Assembly (NCBI GenBank): GCA_965217075.1
Contig: CBDCHC010000001.1
Span: forward strand, 138,554 to 202,553
From: CBDCHC01 sp965217075
GTDB taxonomy: Bacteria > Pseudomonadota > Gammaproteobacteria > PS1 > Pseudothioglobaceae
DNA: 64,000 nt
Direction: 5' to 3'
Position 1 is the first letter of the stretch; each line of letters begins with the position of its first letter. Shown piece after piece: positions 34,401 to 41,987 of this stretch. The position numbers and the translations under genes were made by a program. Below the pieces are notes generated by a model. It did no database searches and was not told where the DNA came from. It saw nothing but the letters and a program-made list of their open reading frames with translations.

Positions 34401-36844
34401 TATTGCCATGCTGCTCCAATTTCTATATTATCTATATTTACTAGGTTATCGTTACTAATACCATCGTTAGCATTAATGCCTGTATCGCTATTAAGAGCAA
34501 TAGTTGGGGCGTCTGGTGCTGTAGTATCTAAAGTAAAATTAATAGTCTGTGTATTTGATATATTACCAGCGATGTCTGTTTGCCTTGTTTCTAGTGCATA
34601 ACTACCATCTGTAGTAGGAGCTACATAAGATGTTGACCAGTCGCTAAATATGCCATTATCTTTTTTAATTCTATATTGTATGCTAATATTTGTATCTGTA
34701 TTAGTAAATGGAGTCATACTAGCATCAGTTGTAACCCTATCAGTACTATTTACACCTGTATCATTTACAAGTGCAATATTTGTTGCAGTATCTGGTATGC
34801 CAACTGTATCAATAGTTATAGCTCCAAGTTTTGCAATATCTGATGTATTTTTGGCTGCATCTGTTTGTTTGACTTGTATTTGCTCAAGATTATAATTACC
34901 ATCATCTAAAGAAAATGAGTTACCACTACCTATATTCCAAGTAGCGCCGCCATCAGTAGAATATTCCCACACTGCGTCTGTTTCAAAGTTATCAATAGTT
35001 ATAAGGTTATTTTTTGTTATACCATCAGTATCACTTATACCTGTATCTATAATAGGTAATACATTTGGCATATCTGGTGCTTTAGTATCTAAAATAAAAT
35101 CAATTGCAATAGTATCAGATAGTTTGTCATTTTTTGTGACTTTATTCCTTATTTCTAACGTATAAGGGCCGTCTTCTGTTGGTACTATAGGATCAAGTCC
35201 CCAATCATTTATTATAGTAATACCGGTGCCAGAAGTATCTTTTTTAATAATTCTATACTCTTTTTTAATGCCAGGAATGACTGCGTCTGGATTATCATCT
35301 ACAACAATAGTATTTATCTTATTGTTATTTGGGTTTATATTAGTAATTGTTATTTCTGGTATAGGTATTTTAGCAATAACTTGATCAATAGCACTTTTAA
35401 CAGGGTCTTGCATCTCATTAGGCAACCTATCATCTACATTGTTTAATAAATCTTGTTTAGTATTATAACTCATCATCTTATCTGTGTCTATTTCAGCGCT
35501 TATTTTATTTATCACATCGTTAATATTAGTTTTAGCTGAAGCAGCTGAAAGTGCTGCTAACATTTTGCCATAATGATTAGCGTCAGCAGACATAACTCCA
35601 TCTTTATCAACTGCTGCTTTTACCTCGTCATGAGTAATATCATTAATATTAAAAGTAGCGTTAACTCTATCTTTAATTGTTTGCATCATTTGCGTATTGA
35701 TAGCTTCTTTATAAGTTATTTTTGTATTATCTATAGTATCAATACTAATACCAGTTGTTTTAGCAGCAATAGCGGTAATAAGATTAATATTAGCAAAAAC
35801 CATACCACCTACAGCATTAATTAATGATAATAAACTAGTATCCGCTTCTAAATCTCTAAGTCCAACTGTCTCATCCATATAATCATCATCAGTATTCTCA
35901 TCAACAATTCTTAGAGTAATCATACCCCTATAGCTACCATAATCTACAGAAAATTTACCATCATCGCTTACATCAATTTTTTTAAAAAACGCTGTTTCTC
36001 CTTGTTTATAAGCTAATACCTTAAGTCCATTACCAGCTACAACTGGGCCAAGTACAATAAAGCCTTCTATGATATCTGGTATGATAGTAGCAGCGGCAGC
36101 GCTACTACCGCTACCAATTGCATATGCAGCAGCAGCTCCAGCTACACCAACTGCCGTTAGCGTATTAGCACCCAAACCAGATAATATAAATCCATCATCA
36201 TTATCTTCAGTTGCTGCTATATCTTCTACACTATTTGTAACTTGTTTACTTGTCGCATCTAAGCTTTCTACGCTATAATCATCAATTTGTTTATTTGCTA
36301 TTATCTCATTTGCATTTTCTATATCATTAGTAGCATCTACAGTGTTTTTATTAATACTTGCATAATCATCAACAACAGCGCTATCAAAGCTTGATTTATC
36401 AATTAAAGAATCTTGTACTGTATCAAGATTGGCTACTTCAACATCATCTGTTATATCAAGTAATATACTTTTATCACCATAAGCATAAATAAATTCACTA
36501 CCATCAGCTAATGGAATTAAATTATCAGCAGTAACATAATAAATTTTTTTTTTACCAACATCATCGTTAAATGTAATTGATGCAGTGCAATTATCATCAT
36601 TAACATCAGTACAAATAGAAAAATAATCATATACGACTAAAGATGATTTGTTTTCTAGTAAAATTTCTAAATCTAATTTATTTTTCTTAACAACAAAGCT
36701 AGAGCTCTTATCATTAATAATAATATCATAATAATTATCATATTTACTATAAATAAATTGTTGTTCGTCAATTGTTTTACTAGTAATTTTTACACTTGTC
36801 TTATTCATCTTAGTAGATAAAATTTTTGCTTGTTGTGATGTCAT
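28427..36844 (-). CDS. Giant RTX/Ig-repeat surface protein 1 (T1SS-type adhesin)
   Basis: About 2,805 residues from the ATG at 36844, which has a GAGG ribosome site; two earlier in-frame ATGs (36931, 36925) would add a Tyr/Asn tract coded by a microsatellite. There is no N-terminal signal peptide. Residues about 220-257 are Ala/Gly-rich (GVAGAAAAYAIGSG), as in BapA-like adhesins. Ig-like or cadherin-like modules run from about 580 to 2,280 (GTTEAGATVKIYNG, ATDTAGNTS, SGTNANLFNID). A block of BspA/DUF285-type repeats (WDTGKVTNMSGMFNGA) lies at about 2,430-2,600. RTX calcium repeats near 2,690 (GLGGNDTIIGG, GGAGNDTLTGG, GADIFHF) precede the C-terminal secretion signal. Export by type I secretion is inferred. 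Confidence 0.9.
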   Translation of the reverse strand: MTSQQAKILSTKMNKTSVKITSKTIDEQQFIYSKYDNYYDIIINDKSSSFVVKKNKLDLEILLENKSSLVVYDYFSICTDVNDDNCTASITFNDDVGKKKIYYVTADNLIPLADGSEFIYAYGDKSILLDITDDVEVANLDTVQDSLIDKSSFDSAVVDDYASINKNTVDATNDIENANEIIANKQIDDYSVESLDATSKQVTNSVEDIAATEDNDDGFILSGLGANTLTAVGVAGAAAAYAIGSGSSAAAATIIPDIIEGFIVLGPVVAGNGLKVLAYKQGETAFFKKIDVSDDGKFSVDYGSYRGMITLRIVDENTDDDYMDETVGLRDLEADTSLLSLINAVGGMVFANINLITAIAAKTTGISIDTIDNTKITYKEAINTQMMQTIKDRVNATFNINDITHDEVKAAVDKDGVMSADANHYGKMLAALSAASAKTNINDVINKISAEIDTDKMMSYNTKQDLLNNVDDRLPNEMQDPVKSAIDQVIAKIPIPEITITNINPNNNKINTIVVDDNPDAVIPGIKKEYRIIKKDTSGTGITIINDWGLDPIVPTEDGPYTLEIRNKVTKNDKLSDTIAIDFILDTKAPDMPNVLPIIDTGISDTDGITKNNLITIDNFETDAVWEYSTDGGATWNIGSGNSFSLDDGNYNLEQIQVKQTDAAKNTSDIAKLGAITIDTVGIPDTATNIALVNDTGVNSTDRVTTDASMTPFTNTDTNISIQYRIKKDNGIFSDWSTSYVAPTTDGSYALETRQTDIAGNISNTQTINFTLDTTAPDAPTIALNSDTGINANDGISNDNLVNIDNIEIGAAWQYSTDSGSTWTNGTATSFSLNNNTNYTANQIQVKQIDIAGNISISTLSAINIDTTKPTFTSPATTTVALGDTATIYTATATDTNGATYSISGTDANLFNIDPATGELSYKVATTTATTNNVIITAIDTAGNSTDQALAITVADKIVLTITDNATTATNSDVTFTFTFAEIVTGFDISDITVTGGTKGTLTGSGTTYSLTVTPTPNSEGSITVSVDADAATNTVGIGSANSTASQAYDTTAPATPTIDLAAASDTGSDNTDNITSNTKPTITGTTEAGATVKIYNDAIEVGTGIANASGDYNITLTSALNEGVNNLSAKATDTAGNTSAASTALNITIDTTGPIFTSEAVATVAVNSSSVYTANASDTGNTNTANTVTYAISGTNANLFNIDSTTGALTYKTAPTTTATNRVTVIATDTAGNSTDQILNITVVDKVSLNITNNQNKDTINSTDGDVTFTFTFSEAVTGFDATDISVNNGTKGSFTGSGTTYSLTVTPATNPATGSITIDVAADAANSVATATLTTSAATSTQNYDFEPPATPTIDLAAASDTGSKTTDNITSNTKPTITGTTEAGATVKIYNGAIEVGSATADASGNYSITLTTPLNEGVNNLSAKATDTAGNTSVASSALDITVDTTGPIFTSEAVATVAVNSSSVYTANASDTSNTNTANTVTYAISGTNANLFNIDSTTGALTYKTAPTTTATNRVTVIATDTAGNSTDQILNITVVDKVSLNITNNQNKDTINSTDGDVTFTFTFSEAVTGFDATDISVNNGTKGSFTGSGTTYSLTVTPTPNSEGSITVSVAADAANSVATATLTTSAATSTQNYDFEPPATPTIDLAAASDSGDSDSDKVTNITTPIITGTTEAGATVKIYNGAIEVGTGIANASGDYNITLTSALNEGVNNLSAKATDTAGNTSAASTALNITIDTTGPIFTSEAVATVAVNSSSVYTANASDTSNTNTANTVTYAISGTNANLFNIDSTTGALTYKTAPTTTATNRVTVIATDTAGNSTDQILNITVVDKVSLNITNNQNKDTINSTDGDVIFTFTFSEAVTGFDATDISVNNGTKGSFTGSGTTYSLTVTPTPNSEGSITVSVAADAANSVATATLTTSAATSTQNYDFEPPATPTIDLAAASDTGNSNTDNITSNTKPTITGTTEAGATVKIYNGAIEVGSATADASGNYIITVTALNEGTHKLTAIATDTAGNTSAASSALNITVDTTAPSIPTIVLATASDTGSSNTDNITNDNTPIITGTAEADATVKIYNGTTEVGSATADASGNYIITVTALNEGTHKLTAIATDTAGNTSAASSALNITIDTTAPSTPTIILATASDTGSNTTDNITSNTKPTITGTAEAGATVKIYRGAIEVGSATADATTGVYNATLTTLLNEGVNNLSAKATDTAGNTSAASSALDITVDTTAPTLEITTDTTIIPVNNSTTVTFTFSEEIANFALSDITADNGSITSLTKSTTDNKVWTATFTANATGSTANNISVDVGAYSDIAGNNNTITATSANYLVQTPLLSTWKTSTDNETVTIRVNNDYEYNYTIDWGDGSVESSQTASATHVYATAGNHQIAITGDYPVISFGGAWNNKNTQLISIDSWGNTAWQSFNRAFTRVVNSVSMPTDITDIPNLSSVTDMSWMFNNSDNFNADISAWDTGKVTNMSGMFNGAINFNQNIDAWDTSKVTNMSNMFLFATKFNANISAWDTGKVTNMSGMFNSASKFNTDISTWKTDQVTNMSFMFNGAIIFDQDIGSWNISQVTTMSGIFNKSAMSITNMDKTLTGWADINTADGETSLQNGVSIGGATITYSNATAMQYLTDTYKWTTTATLKANDDSFTVGDNTATDTTATDKSATTTAQTIHGLGGNDTIIGGSAADNIYGGAGNDTLTGGTGADIFHFLYNNTGTDTITDFVSGTDKIDIAVLLDGYSAGDSFTDYVTATAGNISIDIDGTGGAGTSTVNIVLSNSYIAVESDFVLL
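30101..31000 (-). repeat. Three tandem 300-bp Ig modules in giant protein 1
   Basis: Copies at 30101-30400, 30401-30700 and 30701-31000 keep an exact 300-bp (100-residue) period, seen from the landmark AATAGTTGG at 30401, 30701 and 31001. Each encodes one bacterial Ig-like domain (TAEAGATVKIYNG, ATDTAGNTSAASSALNI). The second and third are nearly identical to modules in giant protein 2 (offset 30,245 bp). Confidence 0.9.
31001..33667 (-). repeat. Three tandem ~888-bp repeats in giant protein 1
   Basis: Copies at 31001-31888 (888), 31889-32776 (888) and 32777-33667 (891). Each encodes about 296 residues: one Ig-like module (TPTIDLAAASDTG to ITIDTTGP), one cadherin-like module (SVYTANASDT, SGTNANLFNID) and one SwmB-type module (TFTFSEAVTGFDATDISV). 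They are near-identical at DNA level; copy 3 carries a divergent block at about 32881-32925 (ATNPATGSITIDV in place of TPNSEGSITVSV), which indicates mosaic exchange. Confidence 0.92.
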
Positions 36845-36857
36845 ACGCTTAACCTCG

Positions 36858-36902
36858 TAATAATAATAATAATAATAATAATTATAATTATAATTATAAT
36901 TA
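36858..36902. repeat. Microsatellite next to the start of giant gene 1
   Basis: (TAA)x8 at 36858-36881 runs directly into (TAATTA)x4 at 36879-36902, ending 14 bp before the ATG at 36844 on the gene's 5' side. On the coding strand it is an ATT tract placed between the likely promoter and the ribosome site. If translation began at the further ATGs it would code for Asn-Tyr and Tyr repeats; both units are multiples of three, so length changes would alter spacing, not frame. Confidence 0.85.
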
Positions 36903-36949
36903 TAAATTAAGTAGGATTTTAACATGTTCATTTTAACTAAAGTAACTTT

Positions 36950-36975
36950 TTTACATATTTATGTTTACATATTTA
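36950..36975. repeat. 12-bp direct repeat in the giant gene 1 / dapD divergent region
   Basis: TTTACATATTTA occurs at 36950-36961 and again at 36964-36975 (14-bp period). It sits between the divergent starts of giant gene 1 and dapD, a position where a paired operator or curved DNA could act on both. No known regulator is recognised. Confidence 0.5.
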
Positions 36976-36993
36976 GCTAATAAAAATTTAATA

Positions 36994-36999
36994 TATAAT
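36994..36999 (+). promoter_or_regulatory. Possible -10 box of dapD
   Basis: Perfect TATAAT, with only a weak -35 candidate. Transcription from it would begin near 37006, two bases before an in-frame ATG at 37008, so the later ATG at 37044 is the more likely dapD start. Chance matches are common in this AT-rich DNA. Confidence 0.35.
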
Positions 37000-37043
37000 T
37001 ATATAAAATGTTAAAATTATTAGCTTTTAATCATATAAATAAT

Positions 37044-37862
37044 ATGCAACAAATAATTGAAAATGCTTTTGATGATATCTCAACGCTAACCATAAAGAAC
37101 GCCCCTAAAGAACTAATAAATGCTGTTAATGATGCAATTAACCTATTAGATAGTGGCAAAGAACGTATTGCAATACAACATAGTATTGGTAATTGGAGTA
37201 TTAATCAATGGCTTAAAAAAGCAGTGTTATTGTATTTTCGTTTAAACGATAATCATAAAATAACTACTAACGGTTGGGCTAATTTTTATGATAAAGTACC
37301 AACAAAATTTTGTTCAATGAGCGATAGTGAAATACAAGCACAAGGAATTAGAATTGTTCCTCCAGCTGTAGCAAGAAAAGGTTCGTTTATTGATAAAGGG
37401 GCAATACTTATGCCAAGTTACGTTAATATTGGTGCTTATATTGGTTGCGATACTATGGTAGATACTTGGGCAACAGTTGGCTCTTGTGCGCAAATTGGCA
37501 AAAATGTACATCTTTCAGGTGGGGTTGGAATTGGTGGAGTATTAGAGCCATTACAAGCCTCGCCAACTATTATTGAAGATAATTGTTTTATTGGTGCTCG
37601 TAGCGAGGTAGTTGAAGGTGTTATCGTAGAAGAAGGATCTGTTATTTCTATGGGAGTTTACATAGGACAAAGTACCAAAATTTATAATAGAGCAACAGGT
37701 AGCATAACTTATGGCAGAGTTCCTGCTGGTTCTGTTGTAGTAAGCGGAAATTTACCAGCCAAAGATGGTAGTCATAGTTTATATTGCGCTGTTATTGTCA
37801 AACAGGTTGATAGTAAAACTTTAGCTAAAGTTGGCATTAATGAATTACTTCGAGATATTTAA
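37044..37862 (+). CDS. dapD: Tetrahydrodipicolinate N-succinyltransferase
   Basis: Succinylase branch of lysine/diaminopimelate synthesis. From ATG 37044 (MQQIIENAFDD) the protein is 272 residues, the usual length. Visible are VPPAVARKGSFI, the left-handed beta-helix hexapeptides (ILMPSYVNIGAYIG, MVDTWATVGSCAQIG), HLSGGVGIGGVLEPLQA and FIGARSEVVEGV. An upstream in-frame ATG at 37008 adds a non-family stretch. A weak hairpin (37874-37890) follows the stop. The region from 37863 to 38145 holds nothing else I can identify. Confidence 0.96.
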   Translation: MQQIIENAFDDISTLTIKNAPKELINAVNDAINLLDSGKERIAIQHSIGNWSINQWLKKAVLLYFRLNDNHKITTNGWANFYDKVPTKFCSMSDSEIQAQGIRIVPPAVARKGSFIDKGAILMPSYVNIGAYIGCDTMVDTWATVGSCAQIGKNVHLSGGVGIGGVLEPLQASPTIIEDNCFIGARSEVVEGVIVEEGSVISMGVYIGQSTKIYNRATGSITYGRVPAGSVVVSGNLPAKDGSHSLYCAVIVKQVDSKTLAKVGINELLRDI

Positions 37863-38145
37863 TAAATATACATAATCTATTATTTAGATTTTATGTTAAC
37901 AACTAATCTGTATTTAAAGCATAATTTATATTAATTATTTAAGTTATAAATTAATAATTTCACAATAAAATTAACAAATATAGCCTTTAATAAGTATTTA
38001 AAAAATATTACTAATTTAATTATATTGTATTAAAGCAATAAATTTTAATACAACTAGATTTAGTTGCTAAATATTTTTTTATTTAATACATAAGAGAAAT
38101 ATTTTTGTTAAAATTTAACTATTTTTTTTAATTGATATTATCAAT

Positions 38146-38651
38146 ATGAGATTTGTAATAATTTTTCTAATATTTTCTTTTCATTACTCTTATGCTAAAA
38201 ATAGTTTAAATAGTGACAAAACATTTTCAATTCATGCTGGTTCATATTTAAAGCATATCATACCTAGTAGTAATGATTTTACTGAAAAATTTGATAATAA
38301 ATTTTTTTGATGTAGAGATAAGACTAAATGACGATAATGCAATATTTCAAAAAATAGTTATTGGTACTTTTAAAAATAGTAATAACAATAGGTGTATTTT
38401 ATTAGGAGTGCAAAAAAATTGGAAGCACCTTACTAAAAGACGTATATGCTTATGCAGGAGAATTTTTCTTTAATGAGTTTAATCACTGCGGTGATACTGG
38501 TATTTATAGAGAAATAAAAGACAAAACAAAACTAGGTTTTGCTCCTTATCTGTATCACGGATTAGAATATGATTTAAGCCAACATGTAAGTATTGAAGCA
38601 GGATTTATTTTTCCATTAATATTAGTAACTACAATCCAATTTCATTTTTAA
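38146..38651 (+). pseudogene. Small outer-membrane protein gene, two homopolymer frameshifts
   Basis: The frame opens with a signal peptide (MRFVIIFLIFSFHYSYA) and breaks at a T7 run (38302-38308); six T's restore NKFFDVEIRLNDD. It breaks again at an A7 run (38412-38418); six A's restore QKIGSTLLKDVYAYAG. The last frame reads TGIYREI, YLYHGLEYDLSQH, and VSIEAGFIFPLILV to a C-terminal Phe (TIQFHF), then TAA. The repaired product is about 167 residues and looks like a small beta-barrel. No family is recognised. Pseudogene, assembly error or slippage-rescued gene are all possible. Confidence 0.65.
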
Positions 38652-39727
38652 ATCAACAAGTCAAAACTATTATTATTCATTTTACAACCATTAACAATAA
38701 TGCTAATTTTATGTTTTCCTGGGTAATATGTTCTAGTTGATATTTTTTTAAATGAGTATTTTTTTTTAACTATTTTTGTATTACTTAAAAGATTTGCCTC
38801 TGATATTTTAAAAATTTTTGGCGCTAATTTAGCATTATTTTTAACAAATTCAATTATATATTCAAGTCGTAATTTACCAAGTTTTTTGTTTTTAGTTTTT
38901 ATTACAAATGAAAACTCTAAATTATGTCCAATATAGGCAAATTTATCTACTTTAAAGTCTTTAATACTGATATTTTTTGGCTCATTAAAACCAAATAAAC
39001 TTAAAATTTCTTGATTGCCTTGTTTTAATAAAGAACGACAAGCATGTTTTACTAGCCAATTTAAATTAGCATTTTTACCTAACCAGTCTTTAGCAATATT
39101 AATCACTATTTGTGGGTTATCTTTAGAAATGTCATTTAAATTATTAGCAACACTACGACGAACATACAAACTATCATCATCTTTTAAATGCGCTAAAATT
39201 GGCAAAATAAGGTTTGGATTTTTTTTAAATTCAGGCAATGACATTGCCCAAGATAGGCGTGAACGACAACCCTCAGATGCTAATCTGCGAATATGATGAT
39301 TATTAGCGTATGCCCATTGTTGCATTTGCTTCATCATTTTATTTTTATCTTTTTTAATAAAAACACGCACTGCAAATTCAGAGCTTGAAAATTTAGTAAA
39401 ATGCGCTAATGCTTTAATCGATGCTTTATAATTATTAATTCCGTACAACTCAACAAAATCTGGAAAAAACATATATTGAAAACCAGTAAAATTAACTGCT
39501 ACTTTTGTTAAAATTTTAATTGATTGTTGATAGTCATCTGGTAAAAATTTATATAGAGTTTGTGAAATATGCCTCATTCTGGCTTTTAACTCTAAATTAC
39601 TCCAACTATCATCAAATATATTTTCAATAAAACCATTGCTATCAAACTGCTGATAATTTTTTGTTATATTATTAGCTAATGAATTTATTAAATTTTCATT
39701 ATATAAGTTTTTTAATAACTCTGGCAC
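38648..39727 (-). CDS. alkC: AlkC-type DNA alkylation repair protein (HEAT-like)
   Basis: DNA glycosylase of the AlkC/AlkD superfamily, which excises N3-methyladenine-type lesions without base flipping. Motifs: FPDFVELYG, FTKFSSSEFAVRVF, IRRLASEGCRSRLSWAMSLPEF, DDDSLYVRRSVANNLNDISKDNP. A C-terminal part from about residue 260 (DKFAYIGHNLEFSFVIKT) is probably the Ig-like domain of the AlkC class. The GTG at 39727 (VPELLKNLYNENLI) fits the family start; an ATG at 39784 lies within the end of trpB. It runs from trpB on the same strand. Confidence 0.85.
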   Translation of the reverse strand: MPELLKNLYNENLINSLANNITKNYQQFDSNGFIENIFDDSWSNLELKARMRHISQTLYKFLPDDYQQSIKILTKVAVNFTGFQYMFFPDFVELYGINNYKASIKALAHFTKFSSSEFAVRVFIKKDKNKMMKQMQQWAYANNHHIRRLASEGCRSRLSWAMSLPEFKKNPNLILPILAHLKDDDSLYVRRSVANNLNDISKDNPQIVINIAKDWLGKNANLNWLVKHACRSLLKQGNQEILSLFGFNEPKNISIKDFKVDKFAYIGHNLEFSFVIKTKNKKLGKLRLEYIIEFVKNNAKLAPKIFKISEANLLSNTKIVKKKYSFKKISTRTYYPGKHKISIIVNGCKMNNNSFDLLI

Positions 39728-39749
39728 AATACTATAAAAGCAATATTTT

Positions 39750-40967
39750 TTAAAATTTAGTATTAGGTATTCTATAGTTATCAACTACAAAGTCAATATC
39801 TTTATCACCCCTGCCGCTTAAATTAACTAAAATAGTTTTATTTTTATCCATAGTTTTAGCTGCTTTCATTGCATATGCTATAGCGTGGGCAGATTCTAAA
39901 GCAGGAATAATGCCTTCTAATTGTGATAATTTATAAAAAGCATCTACCGCCTCAATATCATCACATAAAGCAACTTGTGTTCTGCCAATATCTTTTAAAT
40001 AAGCTTGTTCTGGTCCAACTGATGGATAATCAATACCTGAACCAATAGAATATACAGGAGCTGGTTCGCCATTTTTATCTTTTAACATTATTGAGTTAAA
40101 ACCATGCATAATACCTTCGCTACCATAAGTCAAACTTGCTGCATGTTGGCCAAGTTTTGCGCCCTTTCCAAGCGGCTCAACACCAATTAAATTTACTTGT
40201 TTATCATCTAAAAAACCAGCAAAAATACCCATTGCATTAGAACCACCACCAACACAAGCTATTATATTATCTGGTAAAGAATTTTCCAACTCATTAAATT
40301 GTTCGCGTGCTTCAAAGCCAACAATTGATTGAAAATCTCTTACCATCATTGGAAATGGGTGCGGTCCCACTACAGAACCAATACAGTAAATAGCTGTTTC
40401 ATATTCTACTACATAAGCATTAAAAGCAGAATCGACTGCTTCTTTTAAAGTTTTAGCTCCAGTAGTTACTGTTATAACTTTAGCACCAAGTATTCTCATC
40501 TTTACCACATTGGGATGCTCTTTAATAACATCAACTTCACCCATATGAATCTCACACTCCAAGCCAAAATAAGCTGCAGCAGTAGCAAGAGCAACACCGT
40601 GTTGCCCTGCGCCAGTTTCAGCAATTACTTTTTTTTTACCCAAATGTTTAGCTAAAATTACTTCAGCCATACAGTGATTAAGTTTATGTGCTCCAGTATG
40701 ATTAAGATCTTCGCGTTTTAAATAAATCTTAGCGCCATTACAAAATTTAGTTAGATTTTTAGCGAATGATATTGGTGTAGGACGACCTTGAAAGTGTTTA
40801 CGTACATATTTTAGTTCCTTGATAAATTCATCTGATTTTTTAATTTTATTATATTTTTTAGTAATCTCAAGCATGGGCTTTTCTAACATTGGCGGTAAAA
40901 ATGCTCCGCCAAATCTACCAAAAAAACCTTTACTATCTGGTTGAAATTTTAAATAATTATCTTTCAT
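39750..40967 (-). CDS. trpB: Tryptophan synthase beta chain
   Basis: Joins indole and serine to make tryptophan. About 405 residues from the ATG at 40967, which has an ACGGAGAAT ribosome site; an ATG 30 bp earlier does not. Motifs: FGRFGGAFLPPML, the PLP lysine in LNHTGAHKLNH, AETGAGQHGVALATA, GSVVGPHPFPMMVRDFQ, CVGGGSNAMG and LSGRGDKD. No trpA lies next to it; alkC follows. HKLNH rather than the common HKINN is a subtype mark shared by some stand-alone TrpB. Confidence 0.94.
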   Translation of the reverse strand: MKDNYLKFQPDSKGFFGRFGGAFLPPMLEKPMLEITKKYNKIKKSDEFIKELKYVRKHFQGRPTPISFAKNLTKFCNGAKIYLKREDLNHTGAHKLNHCMAEVILAKHLGKKKVIAETGAGQHGVALATAAAYFGLECEIHMGEVDVIKEHPNVVKMRILGAKVITVTTGAKTLKEAVDSAFNAYVVEYETAIYCIGSVVGPHPFPMMVRDFQSIVGFEAREQFNELENSLPDNIIACVGGGSNAMGIFAGFLDDKQVNLIGVEPLGKGAKLGQHAASLTYGSEGIMHGFNSIMLKDKNGEPAPVYSIGSGIDYPSVGPEQAYLKDIGRTQVALCDDIEAVDAFYKLSQLEGIIPALESAHAIAYAMKAAKTMDKNKTILVNLSGRGDKDIDFVVDNYRIPNTKF

Positions 40968-41308
40968 GTTATTCTCCGTTAAATACAATTTAAACAATAA
41001 TAATTATAACATAGAATTTTTTTACTATTTTTTTTAATAGATAAAAAACAATCAACAACTTCTATGCTGAATATAGATATTTTTTATATCATAAAAAACT
41101 AAATAGCATTATTGAATATAAAAAATTATAGTAATTGCTTTTTTTAATTTAATGTAGGCTTAATTCTTACCATAAACTATAAAATGCTCGTTAAGATAAA
41201 AATCTAACTCAATAATACAAACAACCTGCTAGCCTTCTTAAAAAAAGATTTTTACAACAAGTGATGATTGCTTTCGTTGCTTATAATTACAACTTAAGCC
41301 ATTTAAAT
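40968..41308. other. Intergenic gap between nth and trpB
   Basis: About 340 bp, very AT-rich. The part next to 40968 probably holds the trpB promoter. I see no open frame of note, no tRNA and no convincing stem-loop or repeat. Confidence 0.5.
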
Positions 41309-41941
41309 TTATATATTTTTTTCTTGATATTCACAAATATCAACTAAAAAACACTCACTGCAAAGTGGAACACGAGCTTTACAAATATACCTGCCGTGTA
41401 ATATCATTAAATGATGTGCTGGAATTTTAAATTCATCAGGGATAAATTTAATTAATTTTTTTTCTACTTCCAACACTGTTTTGCCACTAGCAATAGCAGT
41501 ACGGTTAGCAACACGATAAATATGCGTATCAACAGCAATAGTTGGTTGCCCAAATGCGGTATTAAGAATTACATTAGCAGTTTTACGACCAACTCCTGGT
41601 AATGCCTCTAATTCTTTACGGGTTTTTGGTACTTCGCCATTATATTTTTCTAATAAAATATTGCAAGTTTGAATAATATGCTTAGCTTTAGAGTTAAATA
41701 AACCAATGCTTTTAATGATATCGCGTAACTCATCTTCTCCTAATGTTATAATTTGCTCAGGGGTGCATGCAGTAGGAAATAATTTATCAGTTACGGCATT
41801 AACACTTTTATCAGTTGCTTGTGCTGATAAAGTAACAGCTACTAACAACTCAAAAGGGTTAGAGTGATTAAGCTCTGTCGTTGGATTTGGATTATGTTTT
41901 AATAATCGAGAAAATATTTCATGTCTAATTTCAGAATTCAT
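41309..41941 (-). CDS. nth: Endonuclease III
   Basis: Base-excision repair glycosylase/AP lyase for oxidised pyrimidines, 210 residues. Helix-hairpin-helix with catalytic Lys: LEALPGVGRKTANVILNTAF (about residues 107-126); catalytic Asp in VDTHIYRVANR; Fe4S4 Cys pattern C-x6-C-x2-C-x5-C at the C-terminus (CKARVPLCSECFLVDICEY). It follows sbcB and metF on the same strand after a 46-bp gap. Confidence 0.96.
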   Translation of the reverse strand: MNSEIRHEIFSRLLKHNPNPTTELNHSNPFELLVAVTLSAQATDKSVNAVTDKLFPTACTPEQIITLGEDELRDIIKSIGLFNSKAKHIIQTCNILLEKYNGEVPKTRKELEALPGVGRKTANVILNTAFGQPTIAVDTHIYRVANRTAIASGKTVLEVEKKLIKFIPDEFKIPAHHLMILHGRYICKARVPLCSECFLVDICEYQEKNI

Positions 41942-41987
41942 TGTTTATTTAACGCCAAAAAAGAATGATGTATTATACCGTATTTTT

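Noticed and set aside
36845..36931. Extended N-terminus of giant protein 1 (Asn-Tyr and Tyr tract)
   Set aside because: It is coded by a microsatellite, lacks a ribosome site, and the ATG at 36844 has a GAGG site at good spacing.
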